Source: Gemmatimonadota bacterium | GTDB lineage: Bacteria > GCA-2686955 | DNA length: 6,640 nucleotides | NCBI GenBank assembly: GCA_026991065.1 | Contig: JALXCG010000291.1 | Location: 1 to 6,640, forward strand | Direction of reading: 5' to 3' | The notes under the pieces: generated by a model | Told to the model about the DNA's origin: nothing | Seen by the model: the letters and a program-made list of their open reading frames with translations, nothing else | The model's database searches: none | In this document: piece by piece, positions 1 to 6,640 of the stretch | How positions within the stretch are numbered: position 1 is the stretch's first letter | Layout of the letters: the number at the start of each line of letters is the position of its first letter | Program-made: the position numbers and the translations under genes

Positions 1-2
1 TC

Positions 3-833
3 CACCATCCGGATCTGCCGGACCCGGCCCCGTTGCCACCCCCACCCGGCGGGTTCCAGCCCGACCTGATTCGGCGCCGACTGCTCACCTCGCCGGGATT
101 GACGGCGCCGATGAAGGAGTGGATTCGTCACTGCTATCGAGAAGATGTGCGCTTCGCCGACGTGTGGCTGGGGCGGTTGCTGGCCCGCCTGCGGGAGAGT
201 GGCAAGGCGGAAAACACGCTCATTCTGGTGGTTTCCGACCACGGCGAGGAGTTCTGGGAGCACGGCGGCGCCGAGCATGGCCACACGCTCCACCGCGAGT
301 TGTTGTGGGTGCCGGGGATCTGGGTGTTGCCGCGGAGCGGGGGGAGTGAGGCGATGGACCGGGTACGCGCGGCGTGGCGCAGTGCGGGAGAAAGCAACGG
401 CGCACGGCACCTGCGGGGGCCGGTCCGTCTGCTCGATGTGGCGCCGACACTGCTCGATCTCTGTGGGCTGGCGCCGCTGGAGGGCGCGCGCGGACAGAGC
501 CTGGCCGCGGCATTCGCGTCCGGTCAGGCGCCCCCCTTTGCGCCGACCCTGGCCGAGGGGCTTCTCTACGGTGCGCAGCAGCGGGCACTCTTGACCGCGC
601 GGTGGAAACTGATCCGCAACCTGGAGACCGGCGCGGAGTCTCTCTACGATCGGCTTCAAGACAGCGGCGAGACGCACGACCTGATCGCGACCTGCGACCC
701 GGCGCTGCGCACCGCGCTGGCGGCAACGCTGGATTCGCTGGTGGCCACCTGCCCGCCGCTGGGCGCCTCGCTGGTGCCGCTTGATGCGGCGACGCGCAAG
801 CAATTGGAGAGCCTGGGTTATCTGGGTTGGTAG
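3..833 (+). CDS. Sulfatase family protein, C-terminal part (5' end outside window)
   Basis: The frame is open from the left edge and ends at TAG 831-833, giving 276 visible residues. A TTG at 33 is in frame, but it lies inside the conserved domain and is not the real start. Residues 1-3 (HHP) resemble the HxPY-type loop of sulfatases. SDHGEEF (78-84) holds the Asp-His pair that binds the metal in the alkaline phosphatase/sulfatase superfamily, and EHGHTLHRELLWVPG (91-105) is the conserved stretch that follows. VRLLDVAPTLLDLCGL (141-156), then LLTARWKLI (196-204), LYDRLQDSGETHDL (214-227) and the tail QLESLGYLGW are the usual C-terminal landmarks. The catalytic Cys/Ser motif (CxPxR type) would lie upstream and cannot be seen, so activity and substrate are unknown. 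Family members hydrolyse sulfate esters, usually outside the cytoplasm, but some homologues are phospho-transferring. The gene converges on the lipoprotein gene with a 36-bp gap. The family call is secure; the substrate is not predictable. Confidence 0.9.
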   Translation, partial: HHPDLPDPAPLPPPPGGFQPDLIRRRLLTSPGLTAPMKEWIRHCYREDVRFADVWLGRLLARLRESGKAENTLILVVSDHGEEFWEHGGAEHGHTLHRELLWVPGIWVLPRSGGSEAMDRVRAAWRSAGESNGARHLRGPVRLLDVAPTLLDLCGLAPLEGARGQSLAAAFASGQAPPFAPTLAEGLLYGAQQRALLTARWKLIRNLETGAESLYDRLQDSGETHDLIATCDPALRTALAATLDSLVATCPPLGASLVPLDAATRKQLESLGYLGW

Positions 834-839
834 GCGACC

Positions 840-877
840 CCGGCTGCGACAACGCCCGGGAGCGTCGGGTCAGCCGG
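840..877. terminator. GC-rich inverted repeat between convergent genes, possible bidirectional terminator
   Basis: CCGGCTG (840-846) pairs with CAGCCGG (871-877). Directly inside it CGAC (847-850) pairs with GTCG (864-867), with GGT (868-870) bulged. This gives an 11-bp stem around a 13-nt loop region, located just after the sulfatase stop and overlapping the last codons and stop of the lipoprotein gene. The placement fits a shared transcription end for two convergent genes. Neither strand has a T-tract after the stem, so it is not a canonical intrinsic terminator. It could instead be an RNA-stabilising hairpin, or chance pairing in GC-rich DNA. Confidence 0.35.
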
Positions 878-3458
878 CAGCGGGGACCACGTTGGAGACC
901 GCGCGGGGGGCGATCGCCTGGATTCTGAAGGAGTGCTCCACAAAAGAGCGCTCTTCGCGGTCGAAGTGAAACACAACCTCGCCCTGGTCGTCGGCGATTC
1001 CAGCGCGCAGGAACTGGGCATCATCCAGATCCAGGGTCGCGCCCATGACGGGCACATAGGTACGCCCCTCGCCGCTGCGGCTGTAGGCCAGATTGACCCG
1101 CGAGCCCGGTTCGGCGCCGCGCACGCGCACCGTCGGCGATCCGCCCGGCCGGATGCCCCAGGCATCGAGTTGCAGCACGTGGGTGTTCAGGTCGGCGGTG
1201 AAGATGCCGCGACCGTGGGTAGCGGCCAGCAGGGTTTCCGAGTTGTTCATGAAAACCACCTCGTCGACCGAAACCGCCGCCGGCCCAAAGGTTGAAGCGC
1301 TCCAGGTGGTCCCGCCGTCGGTCGATGAGAAGAGCCCCATCTCGGTGCCGGCGAAAAGCCAATCGGGATCAGCCGGATGGCGGGCAATCCCCCGCACCGG
1401 CGCGTCGGGAAGAGCGGTGGGTTCGGTGCCGCAGATCGGACGCCAATTGAACCCTCCATCGTCGGTCCCCCAGAGCCCGTTCGGTTCAAAACCACCGAGC
1501 GCCACGTAGACCCGCTGCGGGTCCCATGGGTCGATCATGATGCGGGTGACATAGCGGTTGGGCAGGGGATTCTTGAACATGTTGTTGTCGACGATGCGCC
1601 AGTCGGGCTCCGCCGCGGTGCCGTTCTCGGTGCGAAACACCTCGCCATCGTTCAGCCCCACCCAGATGATGTCCGAGTTGCCGCTGGCAACCGCGATGGC
1701 GCTGTGGTTGGTGACCAATCCGGGCCGGATCTCCTCCCACTGCGGCTGGCCGACAGCCTGCACGTCGGGTGAACGCCACAAGCTGTAGCCTCCGGCCAGC
1801 ATCACCCGCGGGTTGTTCGGGTCGAGTATGAAGGGAGCAATGAAATTGGCCCGCGAGCCGGCGTCGGGGAGGTTCGCGGTGATGCCGGCAGCGGAGTAGC
1901 CCCGGTTGCGCGAACGGAAAATCTGCAGCACGATGTACTCGCCGTAGAGCTGATGCGGATCGGTCGGATCGATGGCACAGAACCCACCATCGCCGCCATA
2001 GGTCAGGTGGGCAACCGGATCGTCGCCGATCAGCCGCTGAGTGCCGTTGTCCTGGGTGCCGCCGACGATCAGATCATCCGGGCCATCCCCGGCGGCGCCG
2101 TAGAGTTGCATCGCCACATAGTCCTGATCGCAACGACTCCAGCCGGAAGAGGTAGAGGCTTCGTAGATCCTCTCGGCGCGCCAGACACCGCCATCGTTGC
2201 AGACATAAACCGTGGTGTTTTCACCACCATCGAAGCCCGGCTCGGCAACAAAGGCGTGCAGATCCACATGCGGCTGCTCGCCACCGATATAGCCGCTGCT
2301 GATCTGAGTCAGGGTGACGCCGCCATCGGTGCTCTTCAGAACATTCAGTCCGCCGGTGAGGAGAAAGTCCGGATCCGTGGGATCGACCCAGAGCGGGTTG
2401 GCGTACCACGAGACCGCCGACTGGTCACTCAGCGTGCGGCGGCTGTAGCTATGCCCCCCATCCTCGGAGCGCCAGATCACGCCGCCATCGATCGCCACGG
2501 AAGCGTAGACCAGATCGGGATCGCTGGGCGCGTAGGCCAACTCGATCCGGGGGTCAAAGCCCACCAGTTCATCGAGACCAGCGGCGATCTCCCAGGTGGA
2601 ACCGCCATCGGTGGTGTAGAGGGCGCGGTGGACCCAGTTGCTGGTGTAGTCGAGGATGTGGGCAACCGCTTTCTGGTCATCGGTCGGATCGAAAGCGACA
2701 TAGAAGGAGCCTTGGGCCGGGCGCACGTTTTCCCAGGTGTCGCCGGCATCGCTGCTGCGGTAGATGCCACCGTAGCGAACCGCGGCCAGGATCCGCCGCG
2801 GATCCTGCCGGGAGATGGCGATGCGACAGACGTTCCCCCACTCCGCGGTGGCCGGCATCTGCTCCCAGTGACCGCCCCCATCGGTGGAGCGCAAGAGCCC
2901 CGCGCCGCCGATCGCGTCGTAGTTGAAGAAGCCTTCGCCGGTGCCGGCATAGAGCAGGTCCGGGTTGTCCGGCGCCATTGCCATGCAGCCGATCGCCAGA
3001 CTCGGTAGCCAGTCATCGCTCGGCGTCCAGTGGAGCCCGCGGTCGGTGGAGTGGAAAATGCCGCCGGAAACACTTCCGGCCCATAGCCGTGCCGGATCGC
3101 GCGGGTCGATCAGCAGCGAGCGGGTGCGGCCGCCGACATTGCGCGGGCCGCGCTCGATCCATTCGATGCTGTTCGCGTTCTCCGCCTGCGTCCGCAGGGC
3201 GTTGGCCAACCATTGATCGTGGGCGTGACGCCACGCGTCCGGTGCGATCCGCCCATCGGCCCCGAGCCAGGTCAGACGGCGCCAGCGCCAGGCATCGTAG
3301 GGATGCCCGGCGGCGACGACCGCGGCCTCAACAGACGGGGGTTGAGCCGGCACCTTCGGAACTGGTGCCAAGTGGGTTGAACAACCGCCAAAGAGGCCGA
3401 TTGCCGGCAGCAAAAGAACCTGTTTCAGGGTTCCGGGCGGAGTGGCGGGAAAACGCAT
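870..3458 (-). CDS. Predicted lipoprotein with BNR/sortilin-type beta-propeller repeats
   Basis: The protein has 862 residues. Residues 1-26 look like a lipoprotein signal: R2 and K12, a hydrophobic run at 13-24, then LFGGC with C26 as the lipidated residue. Phe at -3 is a weaker fit to the lipobox. After a linker, W100 to R111 (WIERGPRNVGGR) opens the propeller. BNR/Asp-box-like motifs of the STDGGxxW type recur near residues 137, 191, 235, 283, 331, 376, 515, 562, 609, 665 and 712, many preceded by DPxDP-type turns. Family landmarks include YAGTGEG (170-176), HVDLHAF (397-403), GGTQDNGT (466-473) and GGDGGF (488-493). About a dozen blades suggest two stacked propellers, as in VPS10/sortilin and GH74 proteins. 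Residues ~765-862 form a separate domain, probably a beta-sandwich, ending in QAIAPRAVSNV. No FlgD/type IX tail is present. The role is probably binding on the cell surface or in the periplasm. Glycosidase activity cannot be claimed, because I cannot identify catalytic acids. The start is supported by a GGAG six bases upstream. Confidence 0.88.
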   Translation of the reverse strand: MRFPATPPGTLKQVLLLPAIGLFGGCSTHLAPVPKVPAQPPSVEAAVVAAGHPYDAWRWRRLTWLGADGRIAPDAWRHAHDQWLANALRTQAENANSIEWIERGPRNVGGRTRSLLIDPRDPARLWAGSVSGGIFHSTDRGLHWTPSDDWLPSLAIGCMAMAPDNPDLLYAGTGEGFFNYDAIGGAGLLRSTDGGGHWEQMPATAEWGNVCRIAISRQDPRRILAAVRYGGIYRSSDAGDTWENVRPAQGSFYVAFDPTDDQKAVAHILDYTSNWVHRALYTTDGGSTWEIAAGLDELVGFDPRIELAYAPSDPDLVYASVAIDGGVIWRSEDGGHSYSRRTLSDQSAVSWYANPLWVDPTDPDFLLTGGLNVLKSTDGGVTLTQISSGYIGGEQPHVDLHAFVAEPGFDGGENTTVYVCNDGGVWRAERIYEASTSSGWSRCDQDYVAMQLYGAAGDGPDDLIVGGTQDNGTQRLIGDDPVAHLTYGGDGGFCAIDPTDPHQLYGEYIVLQIFRSRNRGYSAAGITANLPDAGSRANFIAPFILDPNNPRVMLAGGYSLWRSPDVQAVGQPQWEEIRPGLVTNHSAIAVASGNSDIIWVGLNDGEVFRTENGTAAEPDWRIVDNNMFKNPLPNRYVTRIMIDPWDPQRVYVALGGFEPNGLWGTDDGGFNWRPICGTEPTALPDAPVRGIARHPADPDWLFAGTEMGLFSSTDGGTTWSASTFGPAAVSVDEVVFMNNSETLLAATHGRGIFTADLNTHVLQLDAWGIRPGGSPTVRVRGAEPGSRVNLAYSRSGEGRTYVPVMGATLDLDDAQFLRAGIADDQGEVVFHFDREERSFVEHSFRIQAIAPRAVSNVVPAAG

Positions 3459-3464
3459 GCGCGG

Positions 3465-3468
3465 CTCC
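3465..3468 (-). promoter_or_regulatory. Ribosome binding site of the propeller lipoprotein gene
   Basis: On the minus strand GGAG (within CTGGAG) lies six bases before the ATG at 3458. This supports that start, as does the lipoprotein signal that follows directly. Confidence 0.65.
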
Positions 3469-3589
3469 AGAGGTGATCAGAGTAAGCGGGTCGACTGCAG
3501 GTTAACCCGAGCACCGACACAATCTCCCGGAGAATCTCACCGCCGGGCAATGGCTGGATGAGCGGTTTCGGGCTCCTCTCTCGGTTCTC
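3469..3589. other. Intergenic spacer between the GreA-fusion and lipoprotein genes
   Basis: The gap between the GreA-fusion stop and the lipoprotein start is 131 bp on the minus strand. It holds no credible ORF. A short hairpin (TCTCC-G-GGAGA on the minus strand, about 3523-3533) has no T-run after it, so there is no clear intrinsic terminator. I found no well-spaced -35/-10 pair; the only AT-richer part surrounds GTTAAC near 3501-3506. The spacer is long enough for a separate promoter, but the sequence does not settle whether the lipoprotein is transcribed alone or with the upstream genes. Confidence 0.5.
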
Positions 3590-5494
3590 TCAGGGATCCT
3601 CACCAAATGTGCCCACCGCCAGAATGCGGACTTTGCGCAGGCCATCCGGCAGTTCGAACTCGATCACTTCACCGACGCGCCGGCGATTGAGGGAGCGGCC
3701 AAGAGGAGATCCCACGGAAACAAACGAACGTTCGGGATCGGAGAGTTCATTGGGTACCAGGTGGATCACCTGCTCGGGGCCGTCGGGGAGGTCCTGAATG
3801 CGGGCTGAGCGCAACACCGAGGCCTGATCAACGGCGCAGCGCACCCCATCGATATCCGCCACTGCTTGCAGGCGCGGCAAGAGTTGTTGCAGCATATTTT
3901 CGACATGCGCTTTGCGCTGCTTGGCAGCGTCATACTCGGCGTTTTCGCGCAGATCCCCGTGAGCCGCCGCGGTTTCCAACTTGCGCGGGATCTCGATCCG
4001 CAATTCGCGGTCCAGGCGCTCAATATCCTGGCGCAGGCGGTCAACCATGGTGCGCGCGGCCGGGATTTCGTCGACCTTCAGCACCAGGCGACCATCGGTG
4101 GTGGCGTCACCAGCCCCCGCCGCCGGTCGATTCTTCTGCGCGGCAACCACCTTGGCGCGCCGCGACACATCCTTCTTGCTGGCCGGCTTGCGACTGGTAC
4201 GAACGGCTGCTTTGGGCTTTCCCAGGGTAAAGGCCCGCGATCTGGCGTTGTAGGAAACCCCGCCCTCCCCTTTGCGAATCGCGCTGCGCACGTTCTCCAG
4301 CCAGGCGTCCCATTCGTCGACATAGAGCAACCCCTGGCCGGTGAATTCGGCCCGCAGCCCAAGGTCGGTCAGCTTGCCCGGGTGGTAGCGCACATAGTCT
4401 TCCAGGACCCGCAACGGATCGCGGCGCAGCTCCCGCCGAATCTCCTCTTTGTAGAAGAGAACCCGCACCGGCCACTCGCTGGGACTCACCAACTGATGCT
4501 TGGCAACATCAAGCGGCTCGGTGTGACGCTGGCCCACCGCACTCACCAGGGTCACTTCCCGGCCATCGCAAGAGTCGATGCGCCAATACTCGTTGCGCCC
4601 GGTGCGCACAAACTCTCCGGGCCGCCACTGCAAGGCCCGCGCGATGCGCTCCAATTCCGCCAGCGGTTCCGGGCTGCGCGGCGCCCGGCGCAGATCGCCT
4701 GCCGCGGCCTCAACGCCGTCGCCATAGAGAGCGACCAAAGCATCCGCGGCGAGATCCGCCACCGCCGCCGGGAACACACCCGTCTCCTGCGCCACGCCGC
4801 GCGCCAGTTCCCACACCGCCCCGGGGCGCTCCGCTTCCTGCAGCGCCAGGAGCATCAGCTCCAGCTCACTCTCAATCTCGACATCTCGTCGCGCCAGGCG
4901 GCTGAAGAAAGCGGTCAGCACTTCCACATCCGCATCGCTGATCTGCACCGCCAGCAGTTCCAGCCACAGATCGATATCCGCCGGGCTACCGTGATTGCTC
5001 ACCTGGTCCGCCGCCGCATGCAGCAGAGGCCGCAGCAGTTCGGGCGAACTCCCGGTGCTGTCCAGGGCTCGCGCCACAGCGAGGCGATAGCGAGCCGGAA
5101 TCCGTTTCGGGTCCCGCTCCGCCAGGGTCGCCCCCACCCGCGCCAACTCGGCCTCGTCGCCCATCTGCCCCAGCGCCCGCAGCAGCGCGGCCGCATGCGG
5201 GCTGTCGACCTCTTCGGCGCCGGCAATGCGGGCCGCCGCCGCCAGTTGTGGCCATCGCCCATGGCTGGCGAGATCATCCAACGCAGCCCCGACCAGGGGC
5301 ATCCCGGGTTCGCCGGCAAGCAGCCCGCGCAGAAAGACAATGGCAAACCCGCCCGCCGCGCGGGGCAGTTCGCCGGTGGCGATCTCACCGCTTTGAATCG
5401 CATCCAGAACGCGCGCCACCAGCGCCAAGTCGTCAGTCTCGATCTCGCCGGCGGTGGCCGCCCAGGGGACTTGTTCGAGCAAAGATTGGGTCAT
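3590..5494 (-). CDS. GreA/GreB-type transcript cleavage factor with long N-terminal extension
   Basis: The protein has 634 residues, against about 158 for a standard GreA. Residues ~472-634 form a full Gre module. A coiled coil at ~476-545 carries GDLRENAEYDAAKQRK (513-528), in which D514 and E517 match the tip acids D41 and E44 of E. coli GreA. The FKBP-like C-terminal domain follows, with SPLGRSL (596-602), then VGEVIEFELPDG (607-618). Gre factors enter the RNA polymerase secondary channel and stimulate cleavage of backtracked RNA in the cytoplasm; the conserved acids suggest this is retained. Residues ~15-285 are Ala/Leu-rich and look like a helical solenoid. Residues ~290-340 look like a small beta-barrel, followed by W395/W398 in a WDAWLENVRSAIRK segment and a Lys/Arg/Ala-rich linker (~427-456). 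The extension resembles that of long chlamydial and spirochaete GreA proteins (recalled, not searched). No signal peptide is seen. The ATG has no good Shine-Dalgarno, and the next Met is residue 65. Its upstream neighbour ends 30 bp away. Confidence 0.9.
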   Translation of the reverse strand: MTQSLLEQVPWAATAGEIETDDLALVARVLDAIQSGEIATGELPRAAGGFAIVFLRGLLAGEPGMPLVGAALDDLASHGRWPQLAAAARIAGAEEVDSPHAAALLRALGQMGDEAELARVGATLAERDPKRIPARYRLAVARALDSTGSSPELLRPLLHAAADQVSNHGSPADIDLWLELLAVQISDADVEVLTAFFSRLARRDVEIESELELMLLALQEAERPGAVWELARGVAQETGVFPAAVADLAADALVALYGDGVEAAAGDLRRAPRSPEPLAELERIARALQWRPGEFVRTGRNEYWRIDSCDGREVTLVSAVGQRHTEPLDVAKHQLVSPSEWPVRVLFYKEEIRRELRRDPLRVLEDYVRYHPGKLTDLGLRAEFTGQGLLYVDEWDAWLENVRSAIRKGEGGVSYNARSRAFTLGKPKAAVRTSRKPASKKDVSRRAKVVAAQKNRPAAGAGDATTDGRLVLKVDEIPAARTMVDRLRQDIERLDRELRIEIPRKLETAAAHGDLRENAEYDAAKQRKAHVENMLQQLLPRLQAVADIDGVRCAVDQASVLRSARIQDLPDGPEQVIHLVPNELSDPERSFVSVGSPLGRSLNRRRVGEVIEFELPDGLRKVRILAVGTFGEDP

Positions 5495-5505
5495 GGGAAT
5501 TGAAC

Positions 5506-5519
5506 TACTTTCAAAAGTA
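5506..5519. repeat. Short AT-rich inverted repeat before the GreA-fusion gene
   Basis: TACTTT (5506-5511) and AAAGTA (5514-5519) form perfect 6-bp arms around CA. The site lies in the 30-bp gap between the FlgD-tail gene and the GreA-fusion start and is the most AT-rich stretch in its neighbourhood. It could be an operator-like half-site pair, a weak RNA hairpin near the start codon, or chance. No promoter elements are convincing next to it. Confidence 0.35.
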
Positions 5520-5524
5520 CCAGG

Positions 5525-6640
5525 TCATCGAATCAGGAGCAGCGCTTGATCCCGCACTGCTCCCGCGCAGTCTAAACGCGCCCAGTAGACACCGCTTGCC
5601 ACGGCCAGATCACGGTCGTCGCGGCCATCCCAGGCAAAAGCATGGCGCCCCGCCGCCAGCGTGCCGGCGGCCAGTGTGCGGACCACCCGACCGGCACCAT
5701 CGTAGATCCGCAGTTGCGCCGGCCCCGCGGGCAGATCAACGAGCAGAGTCGTGCGCGGGTTGAAGGGGTTGGGCCGCGCCGGGTGCAACCGAACCACCGG
5801 CTGGGGAACGCCATCCCCCTCCCCCTCCGCACCTCCGCGCGGCGAGCCGATCGAGGTTGGCCGCTCGCGTTGCAACACCACGCTCGCCTGCGTGCGGCTC
5901 GCGAACCGGGCCGCAAACTCGGCCCCACGGCTTTCATTCGCCGGCGGCAGCCACACGTTCCAGGTCTCGGTGGGGATATCCAAGCCAAAAGGAATCTCCC
6001 GGAACCAGATTCCCCACTGCCCCCACTGCACACCATCGCCGGTTTCCGGCCAGCGGGTCTCGCCGCAGCCATCGCAGTAGTAGTTCAGGTGTTCATCGGC
6101 GGGAATCTGATCGACATCCTGCAGGGTCAGCGCGCCGCCGGCGGTGGGACTGATCCATTCGTTGAAAAAGCCCGGAGACTGCAGCATGCGAAGGCCGTCG
6201 CCGTCGATCTCGTCGCGGGTCAGCGGTGAGGCATCTTCGGCATCGCTGTAGAAAACAAAATCGGTGACCTCCGGATTGGCGTCGGAGATCCAGAGCATGT
6301 GGCGCAGACTGGGGAAAACAAGCTGGTGCACAATCGTCTCCACCACCACCATCTGCCGATAGAAAAAGACCGTCCCCTCCATCAGGTCCACCAGCCCGCC
6401 GATCGAGACGAAAAAGCTGTTCACCACCCGCACCGGCCCATCGATCGGCGCACGATCCTTGTAGTCGACGCTGCCATCTTCCTCGGTCAACCAGGGAGAG
6501 AAAGGCAACATCCGGGCACGGTATTTCACCCGGTCGAAGAGATTGACGCCACTCCCGCCAAGCGCCGGCAAGATGCGCAACTCCTCCAGAAGTGCCGGGT
6601 TTCCAGGTGCGAAACGCTCCCGATAACGGTCGGTCAGGAC
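5525..6640 (-). CDS. Secreted-type protein with FlgD-Ig-like C-terminal tail (N-terminus outside window)
   Basis: The frame is open to the right edge and ends at TGA 5527-5525, giving 371 visible residues. An in-frame TTG at 6580 is not a credible start, because the open frame continues for 20 codons beyond it without a break. Residues ~283-371 are a FlgD-Ig-like / type IX-style tail: NPFNPRTTLLVDLP (291-304), LRIYDGAGRVVRTL (310-323), AFAWDGRDD (334-342), ASGVYWARLD (348-357) and a final ALLLIR. Such tails are common on exported proteins of FCB-related bacteria and may serve for secretion or anchoring. The rest (1-~255) matches no family I recognise. It contains hydrophobic and aromatic stretches (VNSFFVSIGGLVDLM, 73-87; VFFYRQMVVVETIVHQLVF, 91-109), an acidic region (~120-150), a CDGC pair (189-192) and a Trp/Gly-rich stretch (197-213). 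A Gly/Glu-rich linker (~262-280) precedes the tail. The signal peptide would lie outside the window. The body may be much longer than what is seen. Confidence 0.85.
   Translation of the reverse strand, partial: VLTDRYRERFAPGNPALLEELRILPALGGSGVNLFDRVKYRARMLPFSPWLTEEDGSVDYKDRAPIDGPVRVVNSFFVSIGGLVDLMEGTVFFYRQMVVVETIVHQLVFPSLRHMLWISDANPEVTDFVFYSDAEDASPLTRDEIDGDGLRMLQSPGFFNEWISPTAGGALTLQDVDQIPADEHLNYYCDGCGETRWPETGDGVQWGQWGIWFREIPFGLDIPTETWNVWLPPANESRGAEFAARFASRTQASVVLQRERPTSIGSPRGGAEGEGDGVPQPVVRLHPARPNPFNPRTTLLVDLPAGPAQLRIYDGAGRVVRTLAAGTLAAGRHAFAWDGRDDRDLAVASGVYWARLDCAGAVRDQALLLIR

Noticed and set aside
220-852. Open frame on the minus strand opposite the sulfatase
   Set aside because: It covers conserved sulfatase motifs in reverse and encodes a Pro/Arg/Ala-rich product with no recognisable domain.
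1953-3008. Open frame (351 codons) on the plus strand opposite the propeller lipoprotein
   Set aside because: It is antisense to the repeat-bearing frame. Its apparent internal regularity comes from the repeated STDGG codons read backwards, and no family motif is present.
2300-3070. Repeated short strings such as CCGCCATCGGTGG on the plus strand, which could suggest a DNA repeat array
   Set aside because: They are irregularly spaced and stay in the reading frame of the lipoprotein, where they encode the STDGG propeller motifs. They are protein repeats, not a CRISPR or satellite array.
3866-5503. Long open frame (545 codons) on the plus strand opposite the GreA-fusion gene
   Set aside because: It lies exactly antisense to a gene with clear family motifs. 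Its product is rich in Arg, His, Gln and Pro without any domain, which is typical of a mirror frame in GC-rich coding DNA.
5642-6229. Open frame on the plus strand opposite the FlgD-tail gene
   Set aside because: The minus-strand frame carries the NPFNP-type tail and stays open to the window edge. The plus frame has low-complexity Arg/Pro-rich content only.

Overview
The window is GC-rich, with strongly GC-biased third codon positions, and holds four protein-coding genes in an ordinary bacterial layout. The lineage is suggested by the rightmost gene. Its C-terminus is a FlgD-Ig-like / type IX-style tail (NPFNP, then GRVVRTL, then AFAWDGRDD, then ASGVYWARL). In GC-rich genomes such tails are common in FCB-related phyla such as Candidatus Eisenbacteria, Krumholzibacteriota and Latescibacterota. 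The GWxx-style BNR propeller lipoprotein and the sulfatase fit such a genome. The phylum assignment is inference, since no rRNA or marker gene is present.

Layout. Positions 3-833 (+) are the C-terminal part of a sulfatase whose N-terminus lies left of the window. It converges on a minus-strand block, and a GC-rich inverted repeat (840-877) sits at the junction. Reading the minus strand from right to left, the block contains three genes. The first (5525-6640) is a secreted-type protein truncated by the right edge, with an unrecognised body and a FlgD-like tail. After a 30-bp gap comes a 634-residue protein (3590-5494) whose last ~160 residues are a complete GreA/GreB-type transcript-cleavage factor, preceded by a ~470-residue extension. 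After a 131-bp gap comes a predicted lipoprotein (870-3458) of about a dozen sortilin/BNR-type propeller motifs plus a small C-terminal domain.

How the genes relate. The 30-bp gap suggests that the FlgD-tail gene and the GreA-fusion gene share a transcript. The lipoprotein has its own good ribosome binding site and may be on the same transcript or have its own promoter. The sulfatase and lipoprotein are both of extracytoplasmic families, but nothing shows that they act together. No mobile element, CRISPR array, tRNA, rRNA or phage gene was found. The most notable item is the GreA fusion, an architecture that resembles the long GreA proteins of chlamydiae and spirochaetes. I see no clearly new multi-gene system here.
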